Positions 50,357 to 61,410 of a stretch of 64,000 nucleotides of DNA are shown one piece after another. Made by a program: the position numbers and the translations under genes. The notes below the pieces were generated by a model that was given only the letters and a program-made list of their open reading frames with translations, was not told where the DNA came from and did no database searches. Positions within the stretch are counted from its first letter, which is position 1. Every line of letters starts with the position of its first letter. The DNA comes from Lycocorax pyrrhopterus obiensis (taxonomy: Eukaryota > Chordata > Aves > Passeriformes > Paradisaeidae), in the NCBI GenBank assembly GCA_014706295.1, contig JACSVZ010000001.1, positions 86,922,237 to 86,986,236 of the forward strand, given 5' to 3'.

Positions 50357-52123
50357 GCCTCCATTATTCCCTTTTTTTTTCTCTTTGAAAATTACCTTGA
50401 TGCTGACACTGCAGAAAGTAAATTGTCCAAATCTTTGAGAACCATGCCCTGTCATTCCCAAAACCCTACTCCCTCATCAAATCCCAGTTCACACTATAGA
50501 CAGACACAAACTTTTCATCTTCAAGCCAATTGGTGCCTCGCTCTGATCTCTTTTACTGGAAACAGCTACTTCATTCTTCAGATGCGTAGAAGTCTTCATC
50601 TCATTTTCAGTCTCAAATTATTCACACCATTTTATACTACCTCAGTTGCTTTTCTTTCTTGCCAGTGTTTACCTGCTTGAAATATTGCATATTGCATATT
50701 GCCTGCCTGAATTTGTTTTCCTATTTTAGGCAAGACAAGTCAGCTTAACAGGTAGTTCTCCTCCTTTGGTTTTTGTTTGTTTGTTTGTTAGGAATGCCCT
50801 ATTGTAATTTAATTTTGTTTCTTCAGGGGCAAATTTTCCTAAATCTGAAGAAGCCACCTATTGCTGTTTGTCATTCAGGTAACACCACATTAATGAAACT
50901 GTAATCTAGAGGCAGCGCTCCCCACTACATTGCAATTAAAATCCCCCTAAACCACTAATTGCAATTAGAATACCACTTTCCTATAACAACAGGCAGCTTA
51001 TTAAGTGTTAAGACAGAGTTTGGAAGGAAGACAAACCAGCAGATCTCTTCAATTTTTAGCACAAAACTGGCTAAAGTTTGTGTTCAGCTTTACATCCCAT
51101 TTCAAACCAAAACTTCAGTCCAACCAGATTCCTAGCACCATTATACAAGCCGTAAACAACACCCATACATTTTCATTTTTTAATCAAAACCCATGTATAC
51201 TGATGTCAGTGCAATGAGATTCCAGACGTAGTGTCTGTACCCTTTACAAAGATCACAGTGGAAATGGGGTTACTGTGAGATTCAGTTTTAATGGCACGGT
51301 ACCCCGACACTTTTTTCTCCCTGTTTCTACTCTTGGTTTCATTCCTCTGCTCAGGTGTTGCTTCTATTTAAAGGTATCAAGTTAGTTTGAGGAGAAAATA
51401 TGCTGGAGTATATTTATAGTATGGCCAGTAAAAATGAGAACAATCTCTAGTAGAGCTGCTGCACATAAATCATGCCAAGAAGAGGTGCAGGCTGAACTGT
51501 GCTGGTGTTACTCCCACTCTGGTATCAGGCAAGAAATGCACGGAAATGAAAGGCAAACACCTGGCAGGGCAGTGGCTCGTGCTGCAGCACCTTTCTGGAT
51601 GGCACAAATGAGAAAGTCAGTGGAGCTGCTGCATTGTGTCACTGTAATGGGGGTCAGGATCCAGAGCAGCAGCACTGTATCTATTATTGGGAAATAACAG
51701 ATACACACAAAAGAATAATCAGGCAGTGTTTTGCCCTGCAGATCTCTTACTGGTTTTCATGCATATTGGGATCAAAGGCCAGAACCTTCTTTTCAAGTGG
51801 TGTGCTGGGGAATGTATTAGGTTAGAAATTTGGGTCTGATGTGCACTGAGATCTCTAAGACAGATTTCAAAAGCCTGTATGATGAGCACTGCAGGTATGG
51901 GGAATAAAAAGATTTGTAGTGTGGTCCCGAACATTCTAGTTGCATGTCTAGTGCAGATCAAAAAATTGCTTGCAGAGTTGTTGTTTGTGTCATCTGTTAC
52001 TTGACCAGCTGAAATGTGAATAGGTGAAGATTCTGTCCCAAACACAAACCCATAATTATTTTGAATGCTTAAAAATTTTTCATGGGGTTTCTCCTCAGCC
52101 CACACTTGCAAGAAAAAGAAGTC
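50357..52123 (+). other. TENM4 intron with candidate conserved element
   Basis: Contains a short GTTT repeat near 50766-50789 and the palindromic homeodomain-type site at 50955-50968 inside a complex non-repeat stretch (about 50880-51010). No gene recognised. Confidence 0.6.
50955..50968. promoter_or_regulatory. Palindromic homeodomain-type site CTAATTGCAATTAG
   Basis: A perfect 14-bp palindrome made of two TAAT half-sites in inverted orientation with a 4-base spacer, the P4 arrangement bound by paired-class homeodomain dimers. A second TTGCAATTA lies about 25 bases upstream at 50930-50938. Binding is not shown; it is a candidate enhancer site in a neuronal gene. Confidence 0.3.
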
Positions 52124-52410
52124 ATGAAATCACAGAATCGCAAAATGGTTTGGGTTGGAAGGGACCTTGAAGATGAACCAATTCAAACCCCCTGCCATGG
52201 GCAGGGATACCTTCCACTAGACCAGGTTGTTCAGAGCCCCATCCAACCTGGTCCTGAACACTTCCGGGGATGGGGCAGCCACACCTTCTCTGGACAACCT
52301 GTGCCAGTGCCTCACCACCTTCACAGTAAAGCATTTCTTCTTAAAATCTAATCTAAACTTCCCCTCTATCAGTTTAAAGTCATTCCCCCTTGTCCTATCA
52401 CTAGCCATCA
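52124..52410 (-). mobile_element. CR1 LINE 3' fragment (type A tail)
   Basis: The + strand has GGTTTGGGTTGGAAGGGACC, CCCCTGCCATGGGCAGGGAT, CTTCCACTAGACCAGGTTGT, a CTGGACAACCTGTGCCAGTG block and CATTCCCCCTTGTCCTATCA. The minus frame reads FRLDFKKKCFTVKVVRHWHR followed by LSREG, the CR1 ORF2 C-terminus. The terminal repeat has mutated to GAAATCACAGAATCGCAAAA. Confidence 0.94.
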
Positions 52411-53704
52411 TCATCTCCATATCTAAAATATACTGCCCAGTGACATGAGGGGGCTTGCCAAGGTTTTGAACAGAAAAGGGTGAAAACTTACTGCTTTTGG
52501 GGCATTGCTTGAAGAAAAAATACAAAGAATCCCTGAAACATCCTAAGACAGCCAGCTATCCAGCATCCATCCACTCATCTATGCTTTGCAAAGGAGGAAA
52601 TGGCACAGGCAGTGCTGAAAATACAAAATGTTCCTGTTAAAAGGGAGAATCTCATTGCTGAGTTTAACTGCTTTGCTGTATGCGTAACGGAGCTGAGAGT
52701 TGGTACAGGATGGGACAAGACTGGTTGGGCACGGTAGGAATGATGTACAGATCTTTTCCATTGTTAGCCAGGAACAATAATTATGCTTTAAGAACAAAAG
52801 CCTGAAACAAAGGCTGAGCAGTGGAGGGGTTTTGCAGTGGTTATCATATTGAATATTTTCACCAGTGTATTTCTGAGCCAGAGGAAAGCCTTTTATACAG
52901 CTGTGGCTGAGCCCTCACTTTATAACTGAACTTTAGATTTCATCAGTGATTTATCAGTGACAAATCGAGTGTCTCACAGAAAGTTCTGTTAAACCACTAA
53001 GCACTGGGAATTGCATCAGATCAGCAAACATGAACAAGAAGCAGAGTCTGTCCACAGAGCGGTGAATTACTTGGCAAGGGCTCAATGGCTTGGGGTGATT
53101 GCACTGTTTTTAACAGCAGAGGAGCAGTGATGCTCCCAGCTTCCAGTCTGCACACCCTGTGTATGCTCAGCACCTTACCCTTTCTGATCAGCCCCAACAC
53201 TGCTTCAGTGCCCTTCACCCAGCTACAACCTGCCTTCATTATTTACTGTTGGCAAGAGAAAAACAATTCTCTGTAAAATAGCCAGTGGGGAGTGGGAATT
53301 TTTATGGCTGACTGCAGAGGTTTTTTTATGCTCTTTATCATCTCTATTTATTGTCACCTCTTCACACCACTCCGGAGTCTGTCTGTTTGTCTCTCTGTTT
53401 ACTTTAGGTATATTAATTGTGCACCAAATAAATGTGCATTTACCAAGGGGTGAGTCACAAACCATCTTCCTTGGCTGGCATTTATGGTGATCTGGCCCCT
53501 ATCCACAACATCCGTCCTGGCCCATTTTACAGCATTGTGTGGCCGGCATTCAGATGCTCTGCAGGGCCCTTAGTGCTGCTGGCCATGGCTCTCAGCAGCT
53601 CTCATCTCAATAATGCAGCCGAGCAGTGAGTCAAGAGGCCGCCGACACGGTCTGTGCCGATCATGAGGTTTTTTGGAGGACGTGGGCATAGAGTCAAACC
53701 TCAC

Positions 53705-53768
53705 TGAGTTGCTGTACTTCGATGAGTTATGGCTGTGCAGCTGGGCCAGCATGTTCTGAGCTCCCTCT
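53705..53768 (-). other. Candidate minus-strand exon (unconfirmed)
   Basis: Read on the minus strand, TTCTATTTTGCAG is followed by 64 bases ending AACTCA|GTGAGG, so acceptor and donor both fit consensus. The frame through it is open and continues into the intron, giving AQNMLAQLHSHNSSKYSNSV within a run of about 60 codons. I do not recognise the protein. It is antisense to TENM4. It might instead be conserved noncoding DNA with chance splice-like ends. Confidence 0.2.
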
Positions 53769-54806
53769 CTGCAAAATAGAAGAATTTAGCATAAGGAAAG
53801 AATAGCAAAGCTATATTTTCCATCTCACAATTAGGAACTGTGCCTCAGGACCAGAGCAGATTTCCAGGGATATGGAGATCACGAGTGCATTTCTGTGCTT
53901 CTCAGCATCAGCCAGTGTGGAATGCACCTCTGCATCACACAACATTGTCCCCTCCAGATGTGTGGGACCTGCACCCACCCTGTTGAGGTACAGCAGCACA
54001 GGTGATGGCCTCCATAATTCAGCTGCATTTGTCTGTGTATCCTTTCCTAGAAAGAGAGAGAGTCCTACAGTCGCTGTGGATTCATTCCCCAAAGCAGTAT
54101 TTTTTTCTTTATGTCATTAGTGCTGCTGTCTCTCAAAGGGACTCTAGTCCTCATTCCCTCATGCAAACTTCTGACAGATGCTCAGGAGGGGAACAGGATG
54201 GTTCAGGAAGTCTTTAAGAAGGACAAAGTAGGGTTTGCACTTAGCAAATGCAAATTTGGGGGAAAAAGGAGAAGTGTCTCAGAAAAGGTGATTGGAAAGC
54301 TTCTTTCAAGCTCAGCAAACCACTCTCTCTGTAACAAAGGGCTGCAGTTGCTCCAAAGGCAGTTCCACAGATACTGAGCTTGGAGCATGCTCACTAAATC
54401 TACTTAAGAATACCGTAAGGTGGTGGTACTTCCAATTGTTTTGTACAACAGCAATACCCTCAGAGTTGTCTGCTGGTTCTGACTTAATCAATAAAGGCCA
54501 TTAGAAGCTCACTTTTCTGCTAATACTACTCTGAGTACATCTTGTTGGGAGGGTTTTTTTTATGACATTAAACGACACAGTGCATTGATTTCTTGTGAGA
54601 GATACAGCTTAGGGTTTTTGTCATCCCATCACATAACACAATTTCCTTGCTACATTTCCAACTGCTGGAACTTAATATTCACTGTCAATGAAATACCTTA
54701 CTAAGTTTTAATTTTTTTTTTAAAGAGAAGTGAAAGCAAATGTCTTTAAAATATTTATATAGATATAGATTCAGCTGGTATGAGACTGTCTCATCACCTT
54801 ATTTTT

Positions 54807-54841
54807 ATATATATATGTATATATACATATATATTTATATA
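54807..54841. repeat. AT-rich palindrome
   Basis: TATATATATATG, TATATATACATATATAT and TTATATA form an inverted repeat centred on GTATATATAC. Confidence 0.8.
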
Positions 54842-55189
54842 GCAAATACCACCATCATTCAAGTATTGTTTTTTTAAGGAAGTGGGTCCTAATCGTTCTC
54901 CTGAAAAGCATCCAACAGAGATTCCTGGAGTGAAGTTCTCTGACTGACTATATATTGCATGCAGTAAAGCATGGTACTTTTAAAACCTTTGTCCTTCCAC
55001 AGCAAGATGGACAGCATTTCTGAGAGGGTAAGTGCAGACCTCAGGACTAAAACAAACCATGCCAATGAGGCTTCAGGATCTGAAGCTGAGCTGGAAGGTC
55101 CTTAACATCTATGTTTCTATTGTGGGGTTGACAAACTAGTCCACAAACCAGTGCAATATCCTTAGGCCATCCCAAACTGAGTTTACTTC

Positions 55190-55410
55190 AAAATCATGGA
55201 ATGACGAAGTGGTTGATGCTGGAAGGGACCTCTGCAGATCACCTTGTCCAAGCCCCCTGCTCAAGCTGGACCACCTAAAGCCAGTTGCCCGGGGCTGTGA
55301 TCAGACGACTTTTGATTATCTCCAAGGATGGAGACTCCATAAACTGTCTGGGCAACACGTGCCAGCACTTGGTCAACCTCTCAGTAAAAAAAAAAAAGGT
55401 TTCTTTCTTA
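55190..55410 (-). mobile_element. CR1 LINE 3' fragment, older third tail type
   Basis: The + strand reads ATGCTGGAAGGGACCTCTGC, AGATCACCTTGTCCAAGCCC, CCCTGCTCAAGCTGGACCAC and ATCTCCAAGGATGGAGACTC, then CTGTCTGGGCAACACGTGCC. This differs from both tail types seen elsewhere in the window (the 'GACCACCTAAAGCCAGTTGC' block) and is more diverged, consistent with an older subfamily. It ends near an A run at 55386-55397. Confidence 0.88.
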
Positions 55411-57743
55411 GCAGTTTCCACAGTCTATTGTCAGCCTGCTGAGCCCTGCAGCTCCTCACGCACTTAAAAACAGCAACAGAGTTGAATTTGAATGCCAGAG
55501 AAGACCATAAAAATGCATTATGTTAAAGATTCTCAGGTCACTTAGAAAAGGATTCATCTCAGGCAGTTTTAGTCAGGCAGAACAGAGCCATTAGTTCCAA
55601 GCTGGTCCCCTAGGCAGCCCCAGTATGCAGCAGAAAGAGACCAGTATCTCTAGAGGGTGATGAATGCCACCAAAACAAGTGCCTCAGGGAACAACTTGCA
55701 CTTCAGAGGTGCTACAGTATTTCTATTCTCATCATCACAGAAAGTGCCCTGCTGCTGAAACAAGACTGCTGAAATCAAGTGCATTGGATGCTTCTCCTGG
55801 CTCAGAGGTGTTCATTCTCTGGCTGCTGCTGGTCACAGCTCTGGTGCTGGTCACGGAAAGGAAGGATACTAACTCAAGCTTAGGCAGTAGAGGGCTGAGC
55901 ATCTTCTGCTTGCTTCTTTCAAAAGAAGCTGGGATCTCCAGATGATGGGCCAGTGAAGAGTTTGCTAAAATGAAAAATAATGTTATAACAGTGTTAGATT
56001 ACAAAGAAGCCACATGTACCATGTGTACACAATGGAGCAGATGTAAACATGCTTTTCCTCTCTGCTAGTCTTGTCCAGGCTACTTTGATGAAACAGTGGA
56101 TAAAAAGACAGTTGATTGTATTTAACATGGACTTCAAATAAAGGTCTTTAGCAGAAGAGATTAAGGAAAATACGATTGGAATATATTTAATACACCCTAT
56201 TCTGACTTGAAAAAGCAGTGAAGAGGGAAGGGGCAACACTGGCAGATGGCATAAAAGTAGTGACAGGCCAGAAGAAGGAGGAAATCCAGGGCCACCTCCC
56301 AAAGCAAAGGAACAACTGAACCATTGTCTGTGAAAACACAGATGAGAAAAATCAGAGGTGAGAATACCCAGATTGGAGGCTCCTCCAATCTGTGTATTCT
56401 GAAGGGGTTTAGGAGAGACTTGGTTGGTCCCTATGAACAACAGTTCAGGGAAATCACGCACTCAGTGCAGAACTGTGTTTATGAAAATGTATACATGTGT
56501 AGAATATTAAAACTGGATTTTAAGAATAATACCACAAATAGCCTAATGTCACATGGCTATGGTGGCAGAAGCTTGGTAAGAAAGCAGTAACTGGTTCAGG
56601 GAATTTCAAATCAGACCTTCAGAAATCAGATTTTAGTGCCAAAGTCATTGTAGATTTTAAATTAAATAGAGCATAATAATAGAGAAGAAAAGAACAGATC
56701 TAAATAAACAACTCATTTCATATTTAGAGAAATAGACGGATTTCAGAGTGGAAGAAGTCTCGCACGGCACAGAAAATATTAGGAAGAATGCAAAGGTGTG
56801 AGAGAGAGGAATAGTTCCTTTAAAGAAAAGGCAAATAAAAAGGTGTTTCACGGAAGTATATTGCATCCTGAGTACTACAGAGATAGTAAATTGGCAGCCT
56901 TATTTACTCCCACTCATAAAATCAAAACAAGAGCCATCCATTGCAACAGAAGGACAGTAAGTTTTGAAGTGATAAAAGGCAGACTTCTAAAGATAATTTA
57001 ACCTGTAAAATTCACTGTGACACAGTAATGTTAAGTTAAACTTAACCAAATTTGAAAAAGGAATGGATATTTATATTAATAGCAAATATAACCAGTCATG
57101 TTGGACAGGAGCTAATAGAAATCCTTCAGACTCTAAGCAAAAAATGCTTTCTTTTTTTGCCAGAAGTTAGAATAAGCCTTCTTTCTATGGGAAAGTTGTT
57201 CCATAATTGGTCATGAAAGGTTTCTTACATTTTCCTGTGATTTACCAAAACATATAGTATTAGTCACTGTTGGAGAAAGACTACTGGATTATATGGACCA
57301 TTGATCTGACCCAGCATGGCAATTTTTATGGTCCTGTGAGCAAAATCCAATGGATGTACAAGGAAACCTTAAAAGAATAACAGCTTCAGTTTGAATTTTT
57401 CTAACCGCTACAAAGGCCACAGAAAGAGCAACTAAATTCCTGGCAATGACATATCTCTGCAGGCAGGCATGGTAGCAGTACAGGTATCTAATGCTTTTAT
57501 ACCATTTGCTAAAGATTATACAGTAGTAATCTCTCCCATTAACACTTTGTCTCGTTCTCTGTTGAAGATCCCATAATCTTCTCTTTCCCTCCACGTCTCA
57601 AAATGTACCAAAACAAAAAATAAATACTGTGTGCATGGACTAAAACTTGATAATGGAGATTAATTATCAAAGCACAGACCAACTGCTTATTAATCTCTCA
57701 CAACTTTTCAAATCAGCCTATCCTCACAGAATTATATCAATTG
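55411..57743 (+). other. TENM4 intron with an old CR1-like scrap
   Basis: No gene recognised. A 155-codon minus-strand frame at 55994-56461 has no domain or splice support. An ancient CR1-related scrap lies at 57262-57338. Confidence 0.6.
57262..57338 (+). mobile_element. Ancient CR1-like 3' scrap
   Basis: CTACTGGATTATATGGACCA, TTGATCTGACCCAGCATGGC and AATTTTTATGGTCCTGTG match the 'CTAGATGGACCxTTGGTCTGACCCAGTATGGC' tail that I recall from older sauropsid CR1 elements. It differs from the 15 younger copies in the window. Confidence 0.5.
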
Positions 57744-58065
57744 TCCTTTCCTTTCCTTTCCTTTCCTTTCCTTTCCTTTCCTTTCCTTTCCTTTCCTTTC
57801 CTTTCCTTTCCTTTCCTTTCCTTTCCTTTCCTTTCCTTTCCTTTCCTTTCCTTTCCTTTCCTTTCCTTTTCTCTCTCTTTTTCCTTCTTTCTTTCTCTTT
57901 CTTTTTCTTTCTTTCTTTCTTTTTCTTTCTTTCTTTTTCTTTCTTTCTTTCTTTCTTTCTCTCTTTCTTTTTCTTTCTTTCTTTCTTTTTCTTTCTTTCT
58001 TTCTTTCTTTTTCCTTCTTTCTTTCTTTTTCTTTCTTTCTTTTTCCTTCTTTCTTTCTTTCTTCT

Positions 58066-58097
<32 letters not shown>

Positions 58098-58158
58098 TTT
58101 CTTCCTTCCTTCCTTCCTTCCTTCCTTCCTTCCTTCCTTCCTTCCTTCCTTCCTTCTT
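57744..58158. repeat. 415-base homopyrimidine array: (CTTTC)n, (CTTT)n, (TTCC)n
   Basis: No purine occurs on the + strand over 415 bases. Three blocks follow one another: about 25 perfect TTTCC pentamers (57744-57869), an irregular CTTT block with CTTTTT and TTCC interruptions (57870-58101), and about 14 TTCC units (58102-58157). Long frames on both strands (195 codons +, 165 codons -) translate only this repeat (Phe/Leu/Ser-rich or Lys/Glu/Arg-rich) and are not genes. Confidence 0.97.
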
Positions 58159-59313
58159 GTTATTGATTATCTGCTCCAAGGTAATGCATGTCTCTGTCAC
58201 TTCCAAGTCCCCACCTTGCACTGCTGGTCAGTGACCATCTGTAGTGTTCATGGGGTGTGAGATGAGACACTCATTAATCCGTTTTCTTCCCATCTCAAGG
58301 AGACAGAGACACTTTAGCAGAACAGCATTTCTGGATGCATCCTGACAAAAAGCAATAGCCAGCAGCTTTTAATATTTTCTCATATTCTAAACTGAGCAAA
58401 ATTGAGTTCTGTGCTCTGTTCTTGGCACAAGGGCAATCAAGCAGTTTGGTGAAAATTCCACTAGGGATGGTGTATGCTTGCCTTTTGTTAACCAAGCAGT
58501 GCCTACCAACCTGCAGAACAATGCTGCCTATTAGCAGCTATGATGGGCCAGATCCAACTTAATTGGAAACATATGGGCACACACTGGGCATCAAGAAAGA
58601 AGCAAGGAAACTTCTCCTGGAAAGCTGCATGGATGAAGGAGGATGGATTTGGCCCCAGACACAGAGAGGGGCTGACACAGTGGGGTCAAACCATGACCAC
58701 TGTGAGCCCAGCAACATTAAGCAGGAAATTCACGTGAACTGGAGCTTGAGCCCTCTTTTACTTTCCGTGTAAGCACAATCACAACGTGTTTATACTGCAA
58801 CTTGGTAGAGATTCCTTCAAATTATACGTACTAGAGGTGAAGTTAATCCAACCAATATATTGCTTGCTGCATTTCATTTTTTCTAAGTACCAGCTTTCCT
58901 TTTACAGGATCTCATAAAAACAAAACAGTATGTTGCTCTCTTACAGATAACCTACAAGCAGCAGTCGAAGTAGTCCCAGTGTCCAGAGCTACATTATATC
59001 TTTGATGTCTGGTTCTGCAGCACAAATATTTCTGCAGAGCAAGACATAATGAAAGTTTATGAGCTTGTTAAGGAACTGACTATTACAAAGAACCATGCTC
59101 ATTTTGACTCTATTAGAAACACAAGAAAAATAATTTGTCACTTTCCTGTGACTAGCGGGATCTCAGGGCGAATCTCAGATAAGACATCAACACTGTCTGT
59201 GATTACTCAGCCTTTTTTCATTACAGTTTATAAAGCCCTGAATAAGAAACCCGTTTATACTGGCATTCCAATCCTGAAAATGCAACTTTACAAGATCCAG
59301 CTGTGGAAAGGAC

Positions 59314-59385
59314 ATTTATTTCCACTTTAGAGATGAGGCAAGTGAATCATGGGTGACGGATGACTTGCACATGTTCACAGTAAAG
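59314..59385 (-). mobile_element. Possible MIR-like SINE fragment
   Basis: TTATTTCCACTTTAGAGATG, AGGCAAGTGAATC and GATGACTTGCACATGTTCAC resemble the complement of the MIR core ('GTGACCTTGGGCAAGTCACT...CATCTGTAAAATGGG'). Diverged; may extend towards the CCTGAGTTCGCCTTCTGGGC motif near 59450. Confidence 0.45.
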
Positions 59386-61217
59386 GGGTTTTGGTGCGCT
59401 GTGGATGACAACATAACAATACCAATAATAATTCTAGTAAATAGAAATCCTGAGTTCGCCTTCTGGGCTATAGCTTGGAGCTTTCTCCTATTCTTTCTCA
59501 GCTGTTTCTATCTGATTTCTATTTTATTTTCCTAAACTGAGCATAATGTAGGTGAAAAAAAAAATCTTCTTTCCTTGGAATCTAAAAGCTTTTCAGAAGT
59601 ATACAGCTGCTGGATGATGTTCCTGTCTGACTGATATTTAATACATTTTTTCTGCTGTAATTGAGAACACAGTCATACTGGAGGATAAATTCCAGCGATG
59701 ACATTGCAACAGTTTGAGTGTTTTCTCCATTATGTGTCTTTACAACAGAGATAACCTTTTGCTTCTTGCAGTATAATTGCACAGGGAGATAGTTGTTTTA
59801 AAAAAGAATTAACAATACTAGCAAACATTTTGCAGGGATTTTCCATAACAACCTGGTTTTATATCAGCTTCTCTAGAGCACAGCATCATTTATACTATAA
59901 AATTAATTGAAAATAGAAAACTGAACAACAGGAGATCTTTACTTTTCTTATAGCACATTCCTGGAATTATCTGCGGTATACAAACTCCATAGAAATGTCA
60001 GTGATTTCTTTGTCAGCAATTATCCCACATCAATATTAGGATTCTCTCACACTCCCCCCACTCCATATATTGAAATAGGAAGATATTGATATAGCTATGA
60101 TAACTGTGTATGAATAGATGTGGTTTTGTGCATTGACAGATATTCAGAATGATCGTAATATAGGCAGGATGTGCCACTGCAATTATTTGTTTTCAACCAA
60201 TCCTGTCCCCAAGCATATTATTAAATTAAATGAATTATTAATGTATTATTATTACACTGAAACAGTGGTGTAAACTTGTTTTACTTTACTGCATTGGAGA
60301 GCAGATCATGGCCTTCCATGTTTCTCTTTTCCAAGGCAGTTTGCACTCTACTATTGCTAACTTTCGGCAAAATTATATTCAGAGCTGGACATGAAGCACT
60401 TCTGATCTCTGAGGCTGCCCTCGGAAGTAAACTGCGTGCTACACTGAGAGCAGATCTGCAAGCACAGCCACAGCCACAGTCACAGTCTCCTTTTGGGTGT
60501 GCAGGATGCTGGCATGGGTGCTGACTTCAGTCTGCCAGCAGGGAAGTCCGGGACAGACACGCATTTGACTTGGGTATGCTGAAGGAGCCTCCCCACAGAG
60601 TGTAAGGATGGGGAGCAGCATGATCCAAGGGAATGTTGTGGCTTCATGGGGGAGAGGATGGCTGTCTGCACCCTCTTGCCTAGTGCAGTTTAGCTGTCAT
60701 TGATAGGCAGATAGGCCAGCGCTGCTGATTGTACCATGGAATGACTGAGTTGTAACAGCACCCACAGGGTCCACTTCTGAGTTCCCCAAAAAGATCTGGT
60801 CCTGGTGTCTGACCTTCTGAAGACTCATCCTTTCATGGAGAGACCCTGCGTGAGCTCTCTGTCATCATTTTTCTCTGGCGACCCTTTCAGTCAAGCTTCC
60901 AGCCACCATCCTCCTCATGAACCGTTACCCTTGCACTGTGTCCTGCCCCCTCTGCTCACTGTGGTTCTGCCAGTCCCAGTCTACCAGGCCAGCAGCAATT
61001 CCTCCTCTTCTTCCAGTGAGGAGCTTTAGCAAAGATCTCTTTGCTGACAGCAGCAATGTTGCTTATGAGTTCTGCTTGGTAAAAAAGATCCTAAGGGACA
61101 GGTAATAGTTAAATGATTTTTTTTTTTTTAATGATTTGGTGCTGACCTATTTCAGTAATGCAGGAAATATCCCTATTCCGCAGAGAGCATCTCTGCTGCA
61201 ACCAGCAACCAGTGAAC

Positions 61218-61410
61218 CAGAAACTCTTTACTATGCGGGAGGTGAGGCACTGGCACAGGATGCCCAGAGAAGCTGTGGGTGCTCAAGGCCACATTGGATG
61301 CAGCTTTGAGCAACCTGGTCTATGGAAGGGGTCCCTGCCCATGGCAGCAGGGTTTGGAATTAGATGGCCTTTAAGGTCTCTTCCAGCCCAGGCCATTCTG
61401 TGATTCTCTG
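61218..61410 (+). mobile_element. CR1 LINE 3' fragment (type A tail)
   Basis: Contains ACTCTTTACTATGCGGGAGG, GAGGCACTGGCACAGGATGC, a CCCAGAGAAGCTGTGGGTGC block and TTGAGCAACCTGGTCTATGG, then CCCTGCCCATGGCAGCAGGG and GGCCATTCTGTGATTCTCTG. It is missing a short segment (the CCCATCCCTGGAAGTG box), a small internal deletion. Confidence 0.92.

Larger units (their letters stand above)
52411..55189 (+). other. TENM4 intron with an exon-like CpG-retaining stretch
   Basis: Most of this is plain intron. The exception is about 53430-53770, which keeps many CpGs and contains a minus-strand acceptor, open frame and donor. An AT palindrome (GTATATATAC core) lies at 54807-54841. No gene is firmly supported. 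Confidence 0.6.

Noticed and set aside
50197..50461. Ser/Leu/Pro-rich plus frame and Arg/Lys/Glu/Gly-rich minus frame
   Set aside because: Translation of the TTCC/CCTC microsatellite.
55994..56461. 155-codon minus-strand frame
   Set aside because: No recognisable domain or exon borders.
57647..58234. Long open frames on both strands (195 and 165 codons)
   Set aside because: They only translate the homopyrimidine/homopurine array, giving Phe-Leu-Ser or Lys-Glu-Arg runs with no domain, start context or splice support.
60805..61029. Pro/Ser-rich frame considered as the next TENM4 exon, which encodes a proline-rich region
   Set aside because: The residues do not match the teneurin sequence expected after TEHENTET, and there is no suitable phase 1 acceptor.
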